64,000 nucleotides of DNA, taken from JAAURB01 sp049649525. GTDB taxonomy: Bacteria; Cyanobacteriota; Cyanobacteriia; Cyanobacteriales; Microcoleaceae. The DNA lies in assembly GCA_049649525.1 (NCBI GenBank), contig JBARZE010000016.1:129256-193255 (forward strand), given 5' to 3'. The position numbers and the translations under genes are program-made. Positions 1 to 8,961 of the stretch are shown here, piece after piece (position 1 is the stretch's first letter; the number at the start of each line of letters is the position of its first letter). The notes under the pieces are model-generated. The model worked only from the letters and a program-made list of their open reading frames with translations. It searched no databases and was not told the DNA's origin.

Positions 1-1
1 A

Positions 2-322
2 ATTCATCGAATTTTTAGCCGGATTGCGGGGAAAACTCGTCCAGGAGATGGAAAGTATATCACCCATTGGGTTCATTTAGAAGATATTGTGGGTGCAATT
101 GAATTTGCTCGTCAACATCAACTAGATGGGCTTTATAATTTAGTAGACTGTTCTCAATATACGATTCGAGAATTAATTGAATTAGTCTGTAAAAAACACA
201 ATTTAGAGCCTGTTAATTGGGATGAATCTCAGCCGAATAGTTCTCTTTATAATATTCAAGTCTCGAATCAAAAAATACTCGAAGCCGGGTATCAATTTAT
301 TCATCCGACAACCCAATTTTAA
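2..322 (+). CDS. NAD-dependent epimerase/dehydratase (SDR), C-terminal part
   Basis: The reading frame is open from the first bases of the window, so the 5' part, with the Rossmann nucleotide-binding region, lies outside. The visible 106 codons contain the motif WVHLEDIVGAIEFA, typical of the substrate-binding half of extended short-chain dehydrogenases such as nucleotide-sugar epimerases and cyanobacterial NAD-dependent epimerase/dehydratase proteins. This is followed by a segment resembling the C-terminal helices (LYNLVDCSQYTIRELIELV). It ends 14 bp before the next plus-strand gene, suggesting co-transcription. The substrate cannot be told without the N-terminal half. Confidence 0.75.
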   Translation: MHRIFSRIAGKTRPGDGKYITHWVHLEDIVGAIEFARQHQLDGLYNLVDCSQYTIRELIELVCKKHNLEPVNWDESQPNSSLYNIQVSNQKILEAGYQFIHPTTQF

Positions 323-336
323 ATTAATCTTAAATC

Positions 337-1848
337 ATGAATACAACTGAAATAAAGACTCCAAAAGTTACCGTTATTGGTGCAGGCTGGGCAGGTTTAA
401 GCGCCACTTATCACCTGGCTAAACAAGGTTATGATGTCACTTTACTTGAAGCAAGTTCTTCTCCGGGTGGTTTAGTTGCAGGCTGGAAAACACCAGGCGG
501 ACGTTCAGTAGAAGCGGGAATTCATGGCTTTTGGTACCCTTATAAAAACATTTTTTCTGTTGTTCGAGAACTGAATTTAAACCCCTTTACACCGTGGACT
601 CGCTCGGCTCAATATTCTCCGTATGGATTAGAAGTAGAATCTCCTATTTTTCAGGATTTGCCTTATCTACCTACACCGCTTGGAACCTTTATTTATACTC
701 AATTTAAACGCCTACCTTTAAGCGATCGCCTATCAGCATTACCCTTACTTTATGCAGTAGTTGATTTTGATAATTCTGATTCTTCATGGCGGCGATATGA
801 TGGGATAACCGCCCGTGAATTATTCAAGCAATATGGTGTCTCTGCTCGGCTTTATCATGAGGCATTTAACCCAATGTTATTAGTCGGTTTATTTGCGCCT
901 GGAGAGCAATGTTCCGCTGCTGCAGCATTGGGAATGTTGTACTATTTTATCTTAGCGCATCAACCGGATTTTGATGTGGTTTGGTGTCGAGGAACAGTAG
1001 GAGAATATATTTTCCGTCCTTGGGTAAAAAAAATTGAAGAATTAGGCGGAAAGGTCTTAACAAATCAGCGCGTAACTGATTTAAAGGTAAATGAATTAGG
1101 AGTAGTAGAATCAGTTATTTGTGAAGATAATATATTTGAAACGGATGCAGTGATTTTCTCCGTTGGTATTACAGGAATGAAGAAAATATTAGCCGGAAGT
1201 TCCGCATTACAACAGCGCCTAGAATTTCGTAATTTAAATAATTTAAATGCAGTTGATGTCCTGTCAACCCGGTTATGGTTTGACCGAAAAATTCATATTC
1301 CTCGCGCTTCTAATGCCTGTTTTGGCTTTGATACAACGACCGGATGGACGTTCTTTGATTTGAATGCTTTACATGATGAATTTCGCAATGAACCAGGAAC
1401 CGTTGTAGAGGTAGATTTTTATCATGCCAATCAATTTTTACCTTTAGATGATGATGAGATTCTCAAAATAGTTCAAAGCTATTTAGCAACCTGTATTCCT
1501 GACTTTGGAAAAGCTAAAATCATCGATCATAGTGTGGTGCGTTTACGGCAAGCAGTGACTCACTTTTTCCCCGGTAGCTATCAATATTTACTGCCTGCTA
1601 AAACCAGCTTAGATAACGTATTTATGAGTGGAGATTGGATTACGACTCGTCATGGTTCATGGTCACAAGAAAAAGCTTATGTGACAGGTTTAGAAGCCGC
1701 TAACTTAGTGATTGATAAGTTTAACTTCGGTCAAAAAGCGAATATTATCCCCATAGAAGCCGATGAAAGTCATATTCAATTTTTACGAGGAATAAATCAA
1801 TCTGCCCGACAGTTTAGCCAGTCAATTATTCCTAATATTTGGTTATAA
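337..1848 (+). CDS. FAD-dependent oxidoreductase, carotenoid-desaturase/amine-oxidase superfamily
   Basis: A 503-residue flavoprotein. The N-terminus holds a dinucleotide-binding motif, VIGAGWAGLSA (residues 13-23), then an acidic residue in LLEA and the SPGGLV motif, all typical of phytoene/zeta-carotene desaturase-like enzymes. The C-terminus has the second FAD-contact region starting at MSGDWI (about residue 430), followed by SWSQEKAYVTGLEAAN. Length fits the family. Cyanobacteria carry several such paralogues besides crtP and crtQ, some of unknown substrate, so a redox role on an isoprenoid or amine substrate is inferred only. It starts 14 bp after an SDR gene, which suggests a small operon. 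No signal peptide or membrane segment is evident. Confidence 0.8.
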   Translation: MNTTEIKTPKVTVIGAGWAGLSATYHLAKQGYDVTLLEASSSPGGLVAGWKTPGGRSVEAGIHGFWYPYKNIFSVVRELNLNPFTPWTRSAQYSPYGLEVESPIFQDLPYLPTPLGTFIYTQFKRLPLSDRLSALPLLYAVVDFDNSDSSWRRYDGITARELFKQYGVSARLYHEAFNPMLLVGLFAPGEQCSAAAALGMLYYFILAHQPDFDVVWCRGTVGEYIFRPWVKKIEELGGKVLTNQRVTDLKVNELGVVESVICEDNIFETDAVIFSVGITGMKKILAGSSALQQRLEFRNLNNLNAVDVLSTRLWFDRKIHIPRASNACFGFDTTTGWTFFDLNALHDEFRNEPGTVVEVDFYHANQFLPLDDDEILKIVQSYLATCIPDFGKAKIIDHSVVRLRQAVTHFFPGSYQYLLPAKTSLDNVFMSGDWITTRHGSWSQEKAYVTGLEAANLVIDKFNFGQKANIIPIEADESHIQFLRGINQSARQFSQSIIPNIWL

Positions 1849-1903
1849 ATAATTCATTGAGTTAAACCATGATAAAATAAGCTACAGAGTGAAAAATACA
1901 GCC

Positions 1904-2599
1904 ATGATTCAAGAAATTAAAACCACTCACAAATCTGGTATTATTTATCCAGAAAGCGATGGCAAACCGATGGCAGATAATACACTTCAGTTTCGCTGGA
2001 TTGTTAAAATTAAGGAAAATTTAGAAATATTATTTGCAAATGTTGCGGATGTTTTTATTGCGGGGGATTTACTTTGGTATCCGGTAGAAGGTAATAATAC
2101 TATAACTGCTGCACCGGATGCGATGGTCGTTTTTGGTAGACCTAAAGGTGACCGCCGTTCTTATTTACAATGGCGAGAAGATAATATTGCACCACAAGTG
2201 GTGTTTGAGGTTTTGTCTCATAGCAATACTCAAAAAGAAATGGCGAAAAAGTTAGAGTTTTATCGCAAGTATGGCGTTGAAGAATATTATTTAATTGACC
2301 CAAATAAAATAGAACTTTGTGGGTGGCTACGCTATGATGATGATTTAATTGTGATTGATAATATTGAGAATTGGGTTAGTCCTCAACTTAATATTCGCTT
2401 TGAGTTAACCGCTAACAAATTAGAGATTTATTATCCCGATGGCAAGCGGTTTTTAACGCCTGTAGAATTAGCACAAAAGGCGGAGGAAGCTGAACAGCAA
2501 CTTACACAAGAACGTCAACGAGTTGAGGAAGCTGAAGCTAGAATAATGCTACTGGAAGAACGCTTAAGAGCCGCAGGAATTGACCCTGAACAACTTTAA
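1904..2599 (+). CDS. Uma2 family (DUF820) putative endonuclease
   Basis: About 231 residues. An in-frame GTG at 1889 would add five residues, but the ATG at 1904 looks more like family starts. The core carries the PD-(D/E)xK-like elements of Uma2 proteins: APDAMVVF (acidic residue), then VVFEVLSHSN (E) and KKLEFYRKYGVEEYYLIDP. The last roughly 45 residues are a charged coiled coil (repeated AEEAEQQL/VEEAEAR heptads) ending in LRAAGIDPEQL, a common tail of cyanobacterial family members. Uma2 genes are very numerous in cyanobacteria and their role is unknown; nuclease activity is inferred from fold. Its end overlaps by 4 bp the convergent cobK gene. Confidence 0.85.
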   Translation: MIQEIKTTHKSGIIYPESDGKPMADNTLQFRWIVKIKENLEILFANVADVFIAGDLLWYPVEGNNTITAAPDAMVVFGRPKGDRRSYLQWREDNIAPQVVFEVLSHSNTQKEMAKKLEFYRKYGVEEYYLIDPNKIELCGWLRYDDDLIVIDNIENWVSPQLNIRFELTANKLEIYYPDGKRFLTPVELAQKAEEAEQQLTQERQRVEEAEARIMLLEERLRAAGIDPEQL

Positions 2600-3366
2600 T
2601 TCAAGTAGTTTTGACAAAATTTAATTGCGGTATTAATATCTGTTGTAATTTGTGGATAACTTAGATGAGGTCGGTCAATAATAATTAACGGAATACCTAA
2701 TTCAGTCGCCGCTTTTCTCTTAATATTTTCTCCTCCAGCTTTTCCTGATGCTTTGGTAATTACTAATGAAATATTCCACTGTTGCCACAATGCTTTCTCT
2801 AATTCGATAGAAATAGGCGGACGAATGGCAATAATTCTATCGGGTGTAAATCCAGCAGTTAATGCGGCTTCTAAGGAGACAATAGAAGGTAAAATTCTGA
2901 TAAATAAAGTTGAATGATTTTGCCACTTTTTAAACTGATGTAAATGTCGATATCCTAACGTCAGCATAACTCGTTTTGCATTTAAATAGTCTCCTGATAA
3001 TAAGGTTTCAAAACTATCTAAATGCAGAATATTATTGTCAAATTCTACAGTTTCACAAACTGAGCGCTCATAACGAAGATAAGGAATATTGTACTGTTTT
3101 GCGGTCGCTATTGCTAATGTTGAAATCTCGACAGCGAAGGGATGAGAAGCATCTAAAATAGCCGTAATTTTATTTTCTTGTAAAAATGATAAAATAATAT
3201 TTTCATCTAAACAGCCTACCCAAACTGTCAGAAGAGAAGACAGGGGATACAGGTTTTTTGCTGTATCTGTTGTAACAGTAACAACACAATTAATTTGAGC
3301 TGCAATAATGGCTTTGGCGAGGACGACACTTTCACTGGTGCCGCCAATTAGCCAAATTTGACTCAT
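2596..3366 (-). CDS. cobK: Cobalt-precorrin-6A / precorrin-6A reductase
   Basis: About 256 residues. It catalyses NAD(P)H-dependent reduction of the corrin macrocycle (precorrin-6A to 6B, or the cobalt form) in cobalamin synthesis in the cytosol. The N-terminus IWLIGGTSES is the typical CobK/CbiJ nucleotide-binding start. Further family signatures are ILDASHPFAVEIS, YLRYER, LTLGYRHL and the terminal ITKASGKAGG. The upstream ATG at 3387 would add seven unlikely residues, so I place the start at 3366. It is a lone corrin gene here, convergent with the Uma2 gene and just downstream of tRNA-Ser on the same strand. Whether the pathway is aerobic or anaerobic cannot be told; cyanobacteria mostly use the anaerobic-like route. 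Confidence 0.88.
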   Translation of the reverse strand: MSQIWLIGGTSESVVLAKAIIAAQINCVVTVTTDTAKNLYPLSSLLTVWVGCLDENIILSFLQENKITAILDASHPFAVEISTLAIATAKQYNIPYLRYERSVCETVEFDNNILHLDSFETLLSGDYLNAKRVMLTLGYRHLHQFKKWQNHSTLFIRILPSIVSLEAALTAGFTPDRIIAIRPPISIELEKALWQQWNISLVITKASGKAGGENIKRKAATELGIPLIIIDRPHLSYPQITTDINTAIKFCQNYLN

Positions 3367-3408
3367 GAGTTTTTCATCAATGATCACAAATGATTAAATC
3401 AGATTAAA

Positions 3409-3494
3409 CGGAGAGGGAGGGATTCGAACCCTCGTCAGAGAAACCCTGAACAGCATTTCCAGTGCTGCGCCTTCGACCGCTCGGCCACCTCTCC
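3409..3494 (-). tRNA. tRNA-Ser(GGA)
   Basis: On the minus strand the sequence starts GGAGAGGTGGCCGAGCGG, a typical serine tRNA 5' end. It has an anticodon stem-loop with GGA between GCAGCACT and AATGCTG, a long class II variable arm, a T arm with GGTTCGAATCC, and a perfect 7-bp acceptor stem (GGAGAGG/CCTCTCC). The discriminator is G, as usual for serine. CCA is not encoded. It reads UCC/UCU codons. Confidence 0.96.
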
Positions 3495-3601
3495 TAGTGG
3501 CTAATTTTTCAATTTTAACCACAGAATAAATATGATATCAGAACACCTGTTAATTTTGCAACAGTTGAGAGAATAAAATTTTTCTAGGGGTTTAAAATTC
3601 G

Positions 3602-3633
3602 TTGGACAAACAATGGATCGACCTCGATATAAT
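3602..3633 (+). promoter_or_regulatory. Candidate sigma-70 promoter for the ferredoxin gene
   Basis: A perfect TATAAT (3628-3633) lies about 53 bp before the ferredoxin ATG. The best -35 candidate is TTGGAC (3602-3607), but the 20-bp spacer is longer than ideal, so only the -10 element is convincing. Confidence 0.35.
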
Positions 3634-3686
3634 GGCACAGCAGCTACAATTAACAGTGAGTTGAGTCAACTTGCACTAATTTTTTT

Positions 3687-4055
3687 ATGTCCCACTACCA
3701 CACTGTCCGAATTCATCACCCCCAACAAAACCAGGACTATTGTGTTCAGGTGCCTGAAGACCGCTATATTCTACAAAGCGCTGAAAACCAAGGGGCAAAC
3801 CTACCGTTTTCTTGTCGTAATGGCGCTTGTACGGCTTGTGCGGTACGAGTCCTTTCAGGAGATTTGGCACAACCCGAGGCGATGGGACTGTCTCCGGAAT
3901 TACAAAGTCAAGGCTATGCGTTGCTGTGTGTGAGTTATCCTCGTTCTGAGTTGGAAGTCGAAACCCAAGACGAAGATGAAGTATACGAACTTCAGTTTAG
4001 CCGCTACTTCGGCAAAGGCAAAGTGAGAACAGGTTTACCGCTAGATGAAGATTAA
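3687..4055 (+). CDS. Plant-type [2Fe-2S] ferredoxin with C-terminal extension (FdC2-like)
   Basis: A 122-residue soluble electron carrier. The four cluster ligands are Cys43, Cys48, Cys51 and Cys81 in the classic C-x4-C-x2-C-x29-C spacing (SCRNGACTAC ... LLCVSYP). Unlike photosynthetic PetF (about 97 residues), it continues for about 25 residues, with the acidic stretch TQDEDEVYELQF followed by RYFGKGKVRTGLPLDED. A similar C-terminal extension marks the FdC2 group of cyanobacterial and plastid ferredoxins, which have been linked to chlorophyll/iron homeostasis; that assignment is by resemblance. A TATAAT lies about 55 bp upstream and a hairpin terminator follows the gene, so it is probably monocistronic. 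Confidence 0.88.
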   Translation: MSHYHTVRIHHPQQNQDYCVQVPEDRYILQSAENQGANLPFSCRNGACTACAVRVLSGDLAQPEAMGLSPELQSQGYALLCVSYPRSELEVETQDEDEVYELQFSRYFGKGKVRTGLPLDED

Positions 4056-4124
4056 AACTGCATAAGTTCCCCGACTCGAGAAATATGTCTGATTGAACAA
4101 ATGGCCCTGAGTTGCAAGAAGTCT

Positions 4125-4155
4125 TCCCCTATTTTTCCTAAGTAGGGGATTTTTA
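4125..4155 (+). terminator. Rho-independent terminator after the ferredoxin gene
   Basis: Perfect 7-bp stem TCCCCTA (4125-4131) / TAGGGGA (4143-4149) with an 11-nt loop, directly followed by TTTTTATTATT on the plus strand. Confidence 0.7.
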
Positions 4156-4186
4156 TTATTGTTGTCGAATTACTGTTTATTAAATT

Positions 4187-7048
4187 TTATGAATCCGGAT
4201 TATCTAATAGTTCTACAGTCCCTTGATAACCATCCACTCTGACTCGCTGTCCATCCTTAAAATAAGTCATTGCATTGGGAATATTCATTACAGCCGGAAT
4301 TTGATATTCTCGAGCAATAATTGCACCATGAGAAAGTTGTCCTCCCACTTGTGAAATAATCGCTTTTGCGGTCAATAATAAAGGTGCCCAACCTGCATCA
4401 GTATAGGGAACAACTAAGATGAATTTTTCATGATCTGCTAAATTCACAGATAAGTTGGGACAGACTTTAATAATTCCTTCCACACAACCGACACTGCTGG
4501 GAATTCCGACTAACTGATTCTCTTGATTGAGTTCAACCGCATCAGAAATAGATGATTGAGGTAGTATATTGCCATAAGCAACGGTGGGAACCGTTCGATT
4601 TTTATCTTGCTCAAACTGCTGACGGCGTTGAATAACTTTTGTTAATAATGAACCTGAAGTATTATTTTGAATCCATTGCTGGATTTCAGAGTACTTTAAA
4701 TAAAAAATATCTCCCGGCTGAGCTAAAATTCCTCCTGCGATCGCTTGCTCTTCAATCGCTAAAAAAGTCCATCGTAAATGAGCTAAAAGCTGACCATAAA
4801 CCGATGCAATTTTTGCTTTCGTTAGGGTTTGTGGTTCACAATTTGATAATCGCCATTTCTGTAAAAAACCTAACTGATTAGCTGCCGTTTTTTTAACTTT
4901 ATTAGATTCATTTGTTGCCAATTTTAACAATAAATTTTTGAAAGTTTCAGCTTGTTCTCGCCAAGTCGGCACAGCAATATCGGTTCCCACTTCACTTAAA
5001 TATCCGTAAGTTTCTAGCCAATTTTGAAACTGATTTTGCAAGGTTTGATTGTGCTGAAAAATATGTTGTAAACTGTCCTCACTTTTGAGATGAATTTGCT
5101 GTAATTGCTGAGCTAAATCTTGTAAGTCATTCATAGAAGCCACTTCAGGAGCCTTTTGAGTCGGTAGCCAATCTTGAGGAACTCGAAAAATTGCTTGTCG
5201 AATCGCTAGCCCAATCGGCCCTAAAATATTATAATAAGTAATAGGTTTGAGTAATTGTTGTATTTTCTCAACTCGTTCTAAAAGCTGTGGTAAAGACAAC
5301 ACAGTTGAGTTGATAATTTTAGTTTGATATTCTTGGTTGAACTGCTCTAATGCTGGAGAAAATAACTGTTTTTCATCCCCTTCAAATTCTTTAATAAGCT
5401 GTCGTTCTCGTTGAATCAGTCGCCACAACCCAGGTAAAGAAGCACTCACTTTTTTTAACGGTGGTTTTCCCATTTTTTGTCCGCGCAACAAAAATTCTAA
5501 TCCCTGTTCAGGTAATCCCATCATCCGAAAGATTTCACCCAACAATGTCGCGTTAAAATAGGCATGGGAACCGAGTAAAGTAGCGGTTTCTGTAAAATCT
5601 AAATCAGCCGCTTTTTTACCTAAAACTACTGTAAAAATTTCTCCCCACACACCACAAGTTAAAGGACGATTAATTGACCAAGTTAAGGGTGGAATTACCC
5701 CCGGAATCACTTCTGCGGCAATTGTTCTTGTCCAAATGGGGCGTAAATTAGTAATCGGTCGGCTTTGTAAAATCCAGATTGTTTTCCCATCCCAACTCCA
5801 CTCAATATCCTGGGGAATGCCATGATAAAATGCCTCAATTTTTTGGGCTGTCTCTACTAACTCAGTTATGACAGTTTGGGGTAAAATATCATTAGATTCA
5901 AGATAGCTCGAAGAATCAATTTCTACTTCTAAATGAACCGGAGTAATTTGCCCGCCTACAACTGTTTCTGCCCCGCCCGGTAAAGCTTCTATCGTGACTT
6001 TGGCATTACCATCTAAGGGATTTCGACTAAACATCACCCCGGACACTTCACCCTGCAAATAAGGCTGAATTAAGACCGCCATTTCCGCCTCAGCAATTGA
6101 ACGCTGACGACGATAATTGACTGCTGCTTCTTCGTTATAAGACTGGCGACACTGTTCAATTGCCGATTGTAACTCTTGAGGAGAATGTACTGGCCCAATA
6201 GTTTCGTATTGTCCCGCCGCAGAGTTGGTATCGCTATCTTCTCCCACCGCAGAAGAACGGACAATGAGGGGAAAATTGGACTCAGGAATAGAAACATCGG
6301 TTCTGATTGTGGTTGCCGGGACGACCCAACCCGGAAGGACATTGAACCCCGCGCCTTTGAGTTGGCTGAGTCGGGCTGCTTTCTCACCACAGCGATGCAC
6401 TTCTAGTTTGTTATCGAGAGATAGTAAGCCTTGTGTCATATATAATTTCCAGTCATCACCCTGACGCAGATTAATCCACAATAATTCGAGGGCTAAGCCT
6501 GCTGCCAGAATGAGTTCCCAAATAGATAGAGGTTGTTGTTGGATATAATGCCACAATCCTAACCAAATTGGCCCTGTTAAGACTCCCCAACGAACCCCAC
6601 GCAGTCGCGCCTGAGTTGAGGTGAGGTGAGGGTTGAGTTGTCCGATTTGCCAAATTAAATATCCGCTTAAGCCTGTGGTGAGGGTGGCAAGGGGAGAATA
6701 AAACAAAAATCCCCAAGTGGCGTTTGTTACTCCTCCTCCTTTTGTCAACAGGTAGCGTCCTGCAATTAATGCAGCGAGTCCGATTAATCCCAATGCGGGA
6801 AATTGAGGAAACCAAAATCGAGCCAGTAAAATAGGTGCGATCCCTCGTAGAATTTCTGTAAGAACAACTACAATTCCGCTGATGATTCCGCCTTGTTTGA
6901 AAGCCGCACTCACACTAACATTTCCAGTGCCAAATTGAGCTAAGTTTTTGCCAGATAAACGTTGAACGATAAAGCGAGTGATGGAAAGACTTCCTAAACT
7001 AAAACAAATCAGAATAAAAAAAAGCGTCGTCCACATCAGTTGTATCAT
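4187..7048 (-). CDS. Membrane-anchored PlsY-like / PEP-synthase-like fusion protein
   Basis: A 953-residue two-part protein. Residues 1-190 are a polytopic membrane domain resembling the acyl-phosphate glycerol-3-phosphate acyltransferase PlsY: GSLSITRFIVQRL near the start, then QFGTGNVSVSAAFKQGG, which matches the glycine-rich GSGNxGATN loop of PlsY. From about residue 210 it is a PEP synthase/PPDK-type ATP-grasp domain with LIVRSSAVGEDSD (Arg264), AGQYETI and GEVSGVMFSRNPLDG. After a helical middle region, a swivelling phosphohistidine domain ends the protein (GGQLSHGAIIARE, His907). The C-terminal PEP/pyruvate barrel of true PEP synthase is absent, so the acceptor is unknown. A phosphotransfer or lipid-linked role at the membrane is inference. 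It is a single gene followed by an oppositely oriented terminator. Confidence 0.8.
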   Translation of the reverse strand: MIQLMWTTLFFILICFSLGSLSITRFIVQRLSGKNLAQFGTGNVSVSAAFKQGGIISGIVVVLTEILRGIAPILLARFWFPQFPALGLIGLAALIAGRYLLTKGGGVTNATWGFLFYSPLATLTTGLSGYLIWQIGQLNPHLTSTQARLRGVRWGVLTGPIWLGLWHYIQQQPLSIWELILAAGLALELLWINLRQGDDWKLYMTQGLLSLDNKLEVHRCGEKAARLSQLKGAGFNVLPGWVVPATTIRTDVSIPESNFPLIVRSSAVGEDSDTNSAAGQYETIGPVHSPQELQSAIEQCRQSYNEEAAVNYRRQRSIAEAEMAVLIQPYLQGEVSGVMFSRNPLDGNAKVTIEALPGGAETVVGGQITPVHLEVEIDSSSYLESNDILPQTVITELVETAQKIEAFYHGIPQDIEWSWDGKTIWILQSRPITNLRPIWTRTIAAEVIPGVIPPLTWSINRPLTCGVWGEIFTVVLGKKAADLDFTETATLLGSHAYFNATLLGEIFRMMGLPEQGLEFLLRGQKMGKPPLKKVSASLPGLWRLIQRERQLIKEFEGDEKQLFSPALEQFNQEYQTKIINSTVLSLPQLLERVEKIQQLLKPITYYNILGPIGLAIRQAIFRVPQDWLPTQKAPEVASMNDLQDLAQQLQQIHLKSEDSLQHIFQHNQTLQNQFQNWLETYGYLSEVGTDIAVPTWREQAETFKNLLLKLATNESNKVKKTAANQLGFLQKWRLSNCEPQTLTKAKIASVYGQLLAHLRWTFLAIEEQAIAGGILAQPGDIFYLKYSEIQQWIQNNTSGSLLTKVIQRRQQFEQDKNRTVPTVAYGNILPQSSISDAVELNQENQLVGIPSSVGCVEGIIKVCPNLSVNLADHEKFILVVPYTDAGWAPLLLTAKAIISQVGGQLSHGAIIAREYQIPAVMNIPNAMTYFKDGQRVRVDGYQGTVELLDNPDS

Positions 7049-7190
7049 TTCCTATAAAGGTAAATTCCGACTATTAACGACAAAATGTAATTTTAAATAA
7101 GTCAAATTATCGGATCTTAAATGAATTAAAATTAATTAAAGACAGACTTTTATCTAATTTCATTAAAACCCATATCAACACGGTTTAAGT

Positions 7191-8756
7191 TTATATTTTT
7201 CCATCCATTTCATCATCACCCACTTTTTCAATAATCCGAGAGAGCTGACTTTTTTCATTAACTGCAATTCGGGTGGGAGAACCACTAATAATTCGTTCAT
7301 AGTTCCGAAATGAATCCGTAATTTGTGGGCCGTGTTCATTGATTGTATATTCTCGAATACCTTTATCATGCCAAGAACCTCGCATTTTAAAGACATTAAT
7401 AGCTCGGCACATTTCCCCTCCAATTTCTACATATTGCAGCATTATAATTGAATCTGTAATTGTTGAAACATGAGAATCGGTAATTGAATGAGACCCCATA
7501 AACTGATCGGTTGTATTAGTGAAAAATCCAGTAATTTCTTCTTGTTTTGCATATCCTGTTACCCCAATCACAAACTGTCTAAATGCATTTTGGCTCACTC
7601 CTCGTGCTAGTGCAGATAAAGAGTCTATGGCAATTCTAGAAGGTTTAAATTCAGAAATCTCCGATTTAATCATTTGTAAATGATCTTCTACTCCGGCTGA
7701 TTCTGGGTAACTACACAAGATTTTTAGTAATCCTTGACGTTCCATTCCTTCAAAATCAATTCCCCAAGAATTAGCATTTCTTAAAAGTTGAGCGCGGGAT
7801 TCTTCATACGCAAATAAAATTGCCCGTTCTCCATTTTGACAAGCATTTTTAATAAAAATACTAACCAGTAACGTTTTACCCGTTCCAGTTGCGCCTGTTG
7901 CGAGGATAATTGAATCTTTAAAGAAACCACCGCCACACATTTCATCTAATGTTTTATCACCGGAGGAAACTCGAGTATTAGATGAACGCTGAGTTAAACG
8001 CATTGCACCAAGCGGAAAGATACTCACTCCATTATTTGTAATGGTAAAAGGATACTCTCCTTTCATGTGAGTTGTGCCTCTAAGTTTCAATATTTCTACG
8101 GTTCGACGACGGCGTTCTCCTTCTAAAACATTACGAAGAATAATCACATTATCTGATACAAATTCTTCCACACCAAATCGAGCCACTAAGCCATATTCTG
8201 CTTCTCGTTCTGTCGTCATTACAGTGGTTGCACCCACTTTCTTAAGACGCGCTACTAAGCGAAAAATCTCTCGCCGAACCACTCCTGCTGCATCATATTG
8301 TTGAAAAACGGCTGTCACAGAATCAATCGAAACTCGCTTCGCTTTATACTTCCGAATAGCATATTGAATCCGTTCAATTAAGGCAGATAAATCAAAATTA
8401 CCGACAATATCTTGTCCTTCAGGATCGGGAGAGGCATCTAAAATAAACAGCTTCCCAAGTTCGACTAATTTTTGTAAATCCCAACCGAAACTGTAAGCAT
8501 TTTTAATAATATCATTAGGGGCTTCTTCAAATGTCACAAAAATCCCCGGCTCATCAAAATGAACAATTCCATTGTATATAAATTGCACAGCAAATAAAGT
8601 TTTACCCGTTCCAGAAGTCCCACTCACTAATGTTGTTCTTCCGGTTGGCATTCCACCGTGACTGACATCATCAAATCCCTCAATCAAGGTACGAATTTTT
8701 TGTACACTGATGAGTTTGCGTCCGTCTTGAATTTCTTCTGTGCTGTTCTCACTCAT
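7191..8756 (-). CDS. kaiC: Circadian clock ATPase/autokinase KaiC
   Basis: 521 residues, the core oscillator enzyme. It is a duplicated RecA-like protein whose CI domain hydrolyses ATP and whose CII domain autophosphorylates. Walker A motifs are GTSGTGKT (residues 45-52) and GATGTGKT in CII. Catalytic glutamates are seen in FVTFEEAPND (CI) and FAYEES (CII). The phosphorylation loop SITDSHVSTITDS aligns without gaps to the Synechococcus elongatus protein, placing Thr426, Ser431 and Thr432 at the known positions. The C-terminal tail that KaiA binds is present but differs (SRIIEKVGDDEMDGKI). It lies 205 bp downstream of kaiB on the same strand, as expected for a kaiBC transcript. No strong Shine-Dalgarno is seen. 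Confidence 0.98.
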   Translation of the reverse strand: MSENSTEEIQDGRKLISVQKIRTLIEGFDDVSHGGMPTGRTTLVSGTSGTGKTLFAVQFIYNGIVHFDEPGIFVTFEEAPNDIIKNAYSFGWDLQKLVELGKLFILDASPDPEGQDIVGNFDLSALIERIQYAIRKYKAKRVSIDSVTAVFQQYDAAGVVRREIFRLVARLKKVGATTVMTTEREAEYGLVARFGVEEFVSDNVIILRNVLEGERRRRTVEILKLRGTTHMKGEYPFTITNNGVSIFPLGAMRLTQRSSNTRVSSGDKTLDEMCGGGFFKDSIILATGATGTGKTLLVSIFIKNACQNGERAILFAYEESRAQLLRNANSWGIDFEGMERQGLLKILCSYPESAGVEDHLQMIKSEISEFKPSRIAIDSLSALARGVSQNAFRQFVIGVTGYAKQEEITGFFTNTTDQFMGSHSITDSHVSTITDSIIMLQYVEIGGEMCRAINVFKMRGSWHDKGIREYTINEHGPQITDSFRNYERIISGSPTRIAVNEKSQLSRIIEKVGDDEMDGKI

Positions 8757-8961
8757 AATTGCTGTGAAGAATTTTTTACTTCAAACGAAAGTTAATAAAT
8801 CTATTGATAGATTTAGCATAAAATAGGACGGTGCTGCCAGTCATAATTTAAATTAAGTTTAAAGCGGTCAATCAAATATATGGAAAGTACTTCTATAATT
8901 CTCTAGCGATCCCCTTGTAAAAGGTCGTATGTCCATCTCCGGTTGCTCAAAAATTAGACCA

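Noticed and set aside
3613..3933. Plus-strand frame overlapping the ferredoxin gene
   Set aside because: It is a shadow in a different frame; the ferredoxin with four Cys ligands is the real gene.
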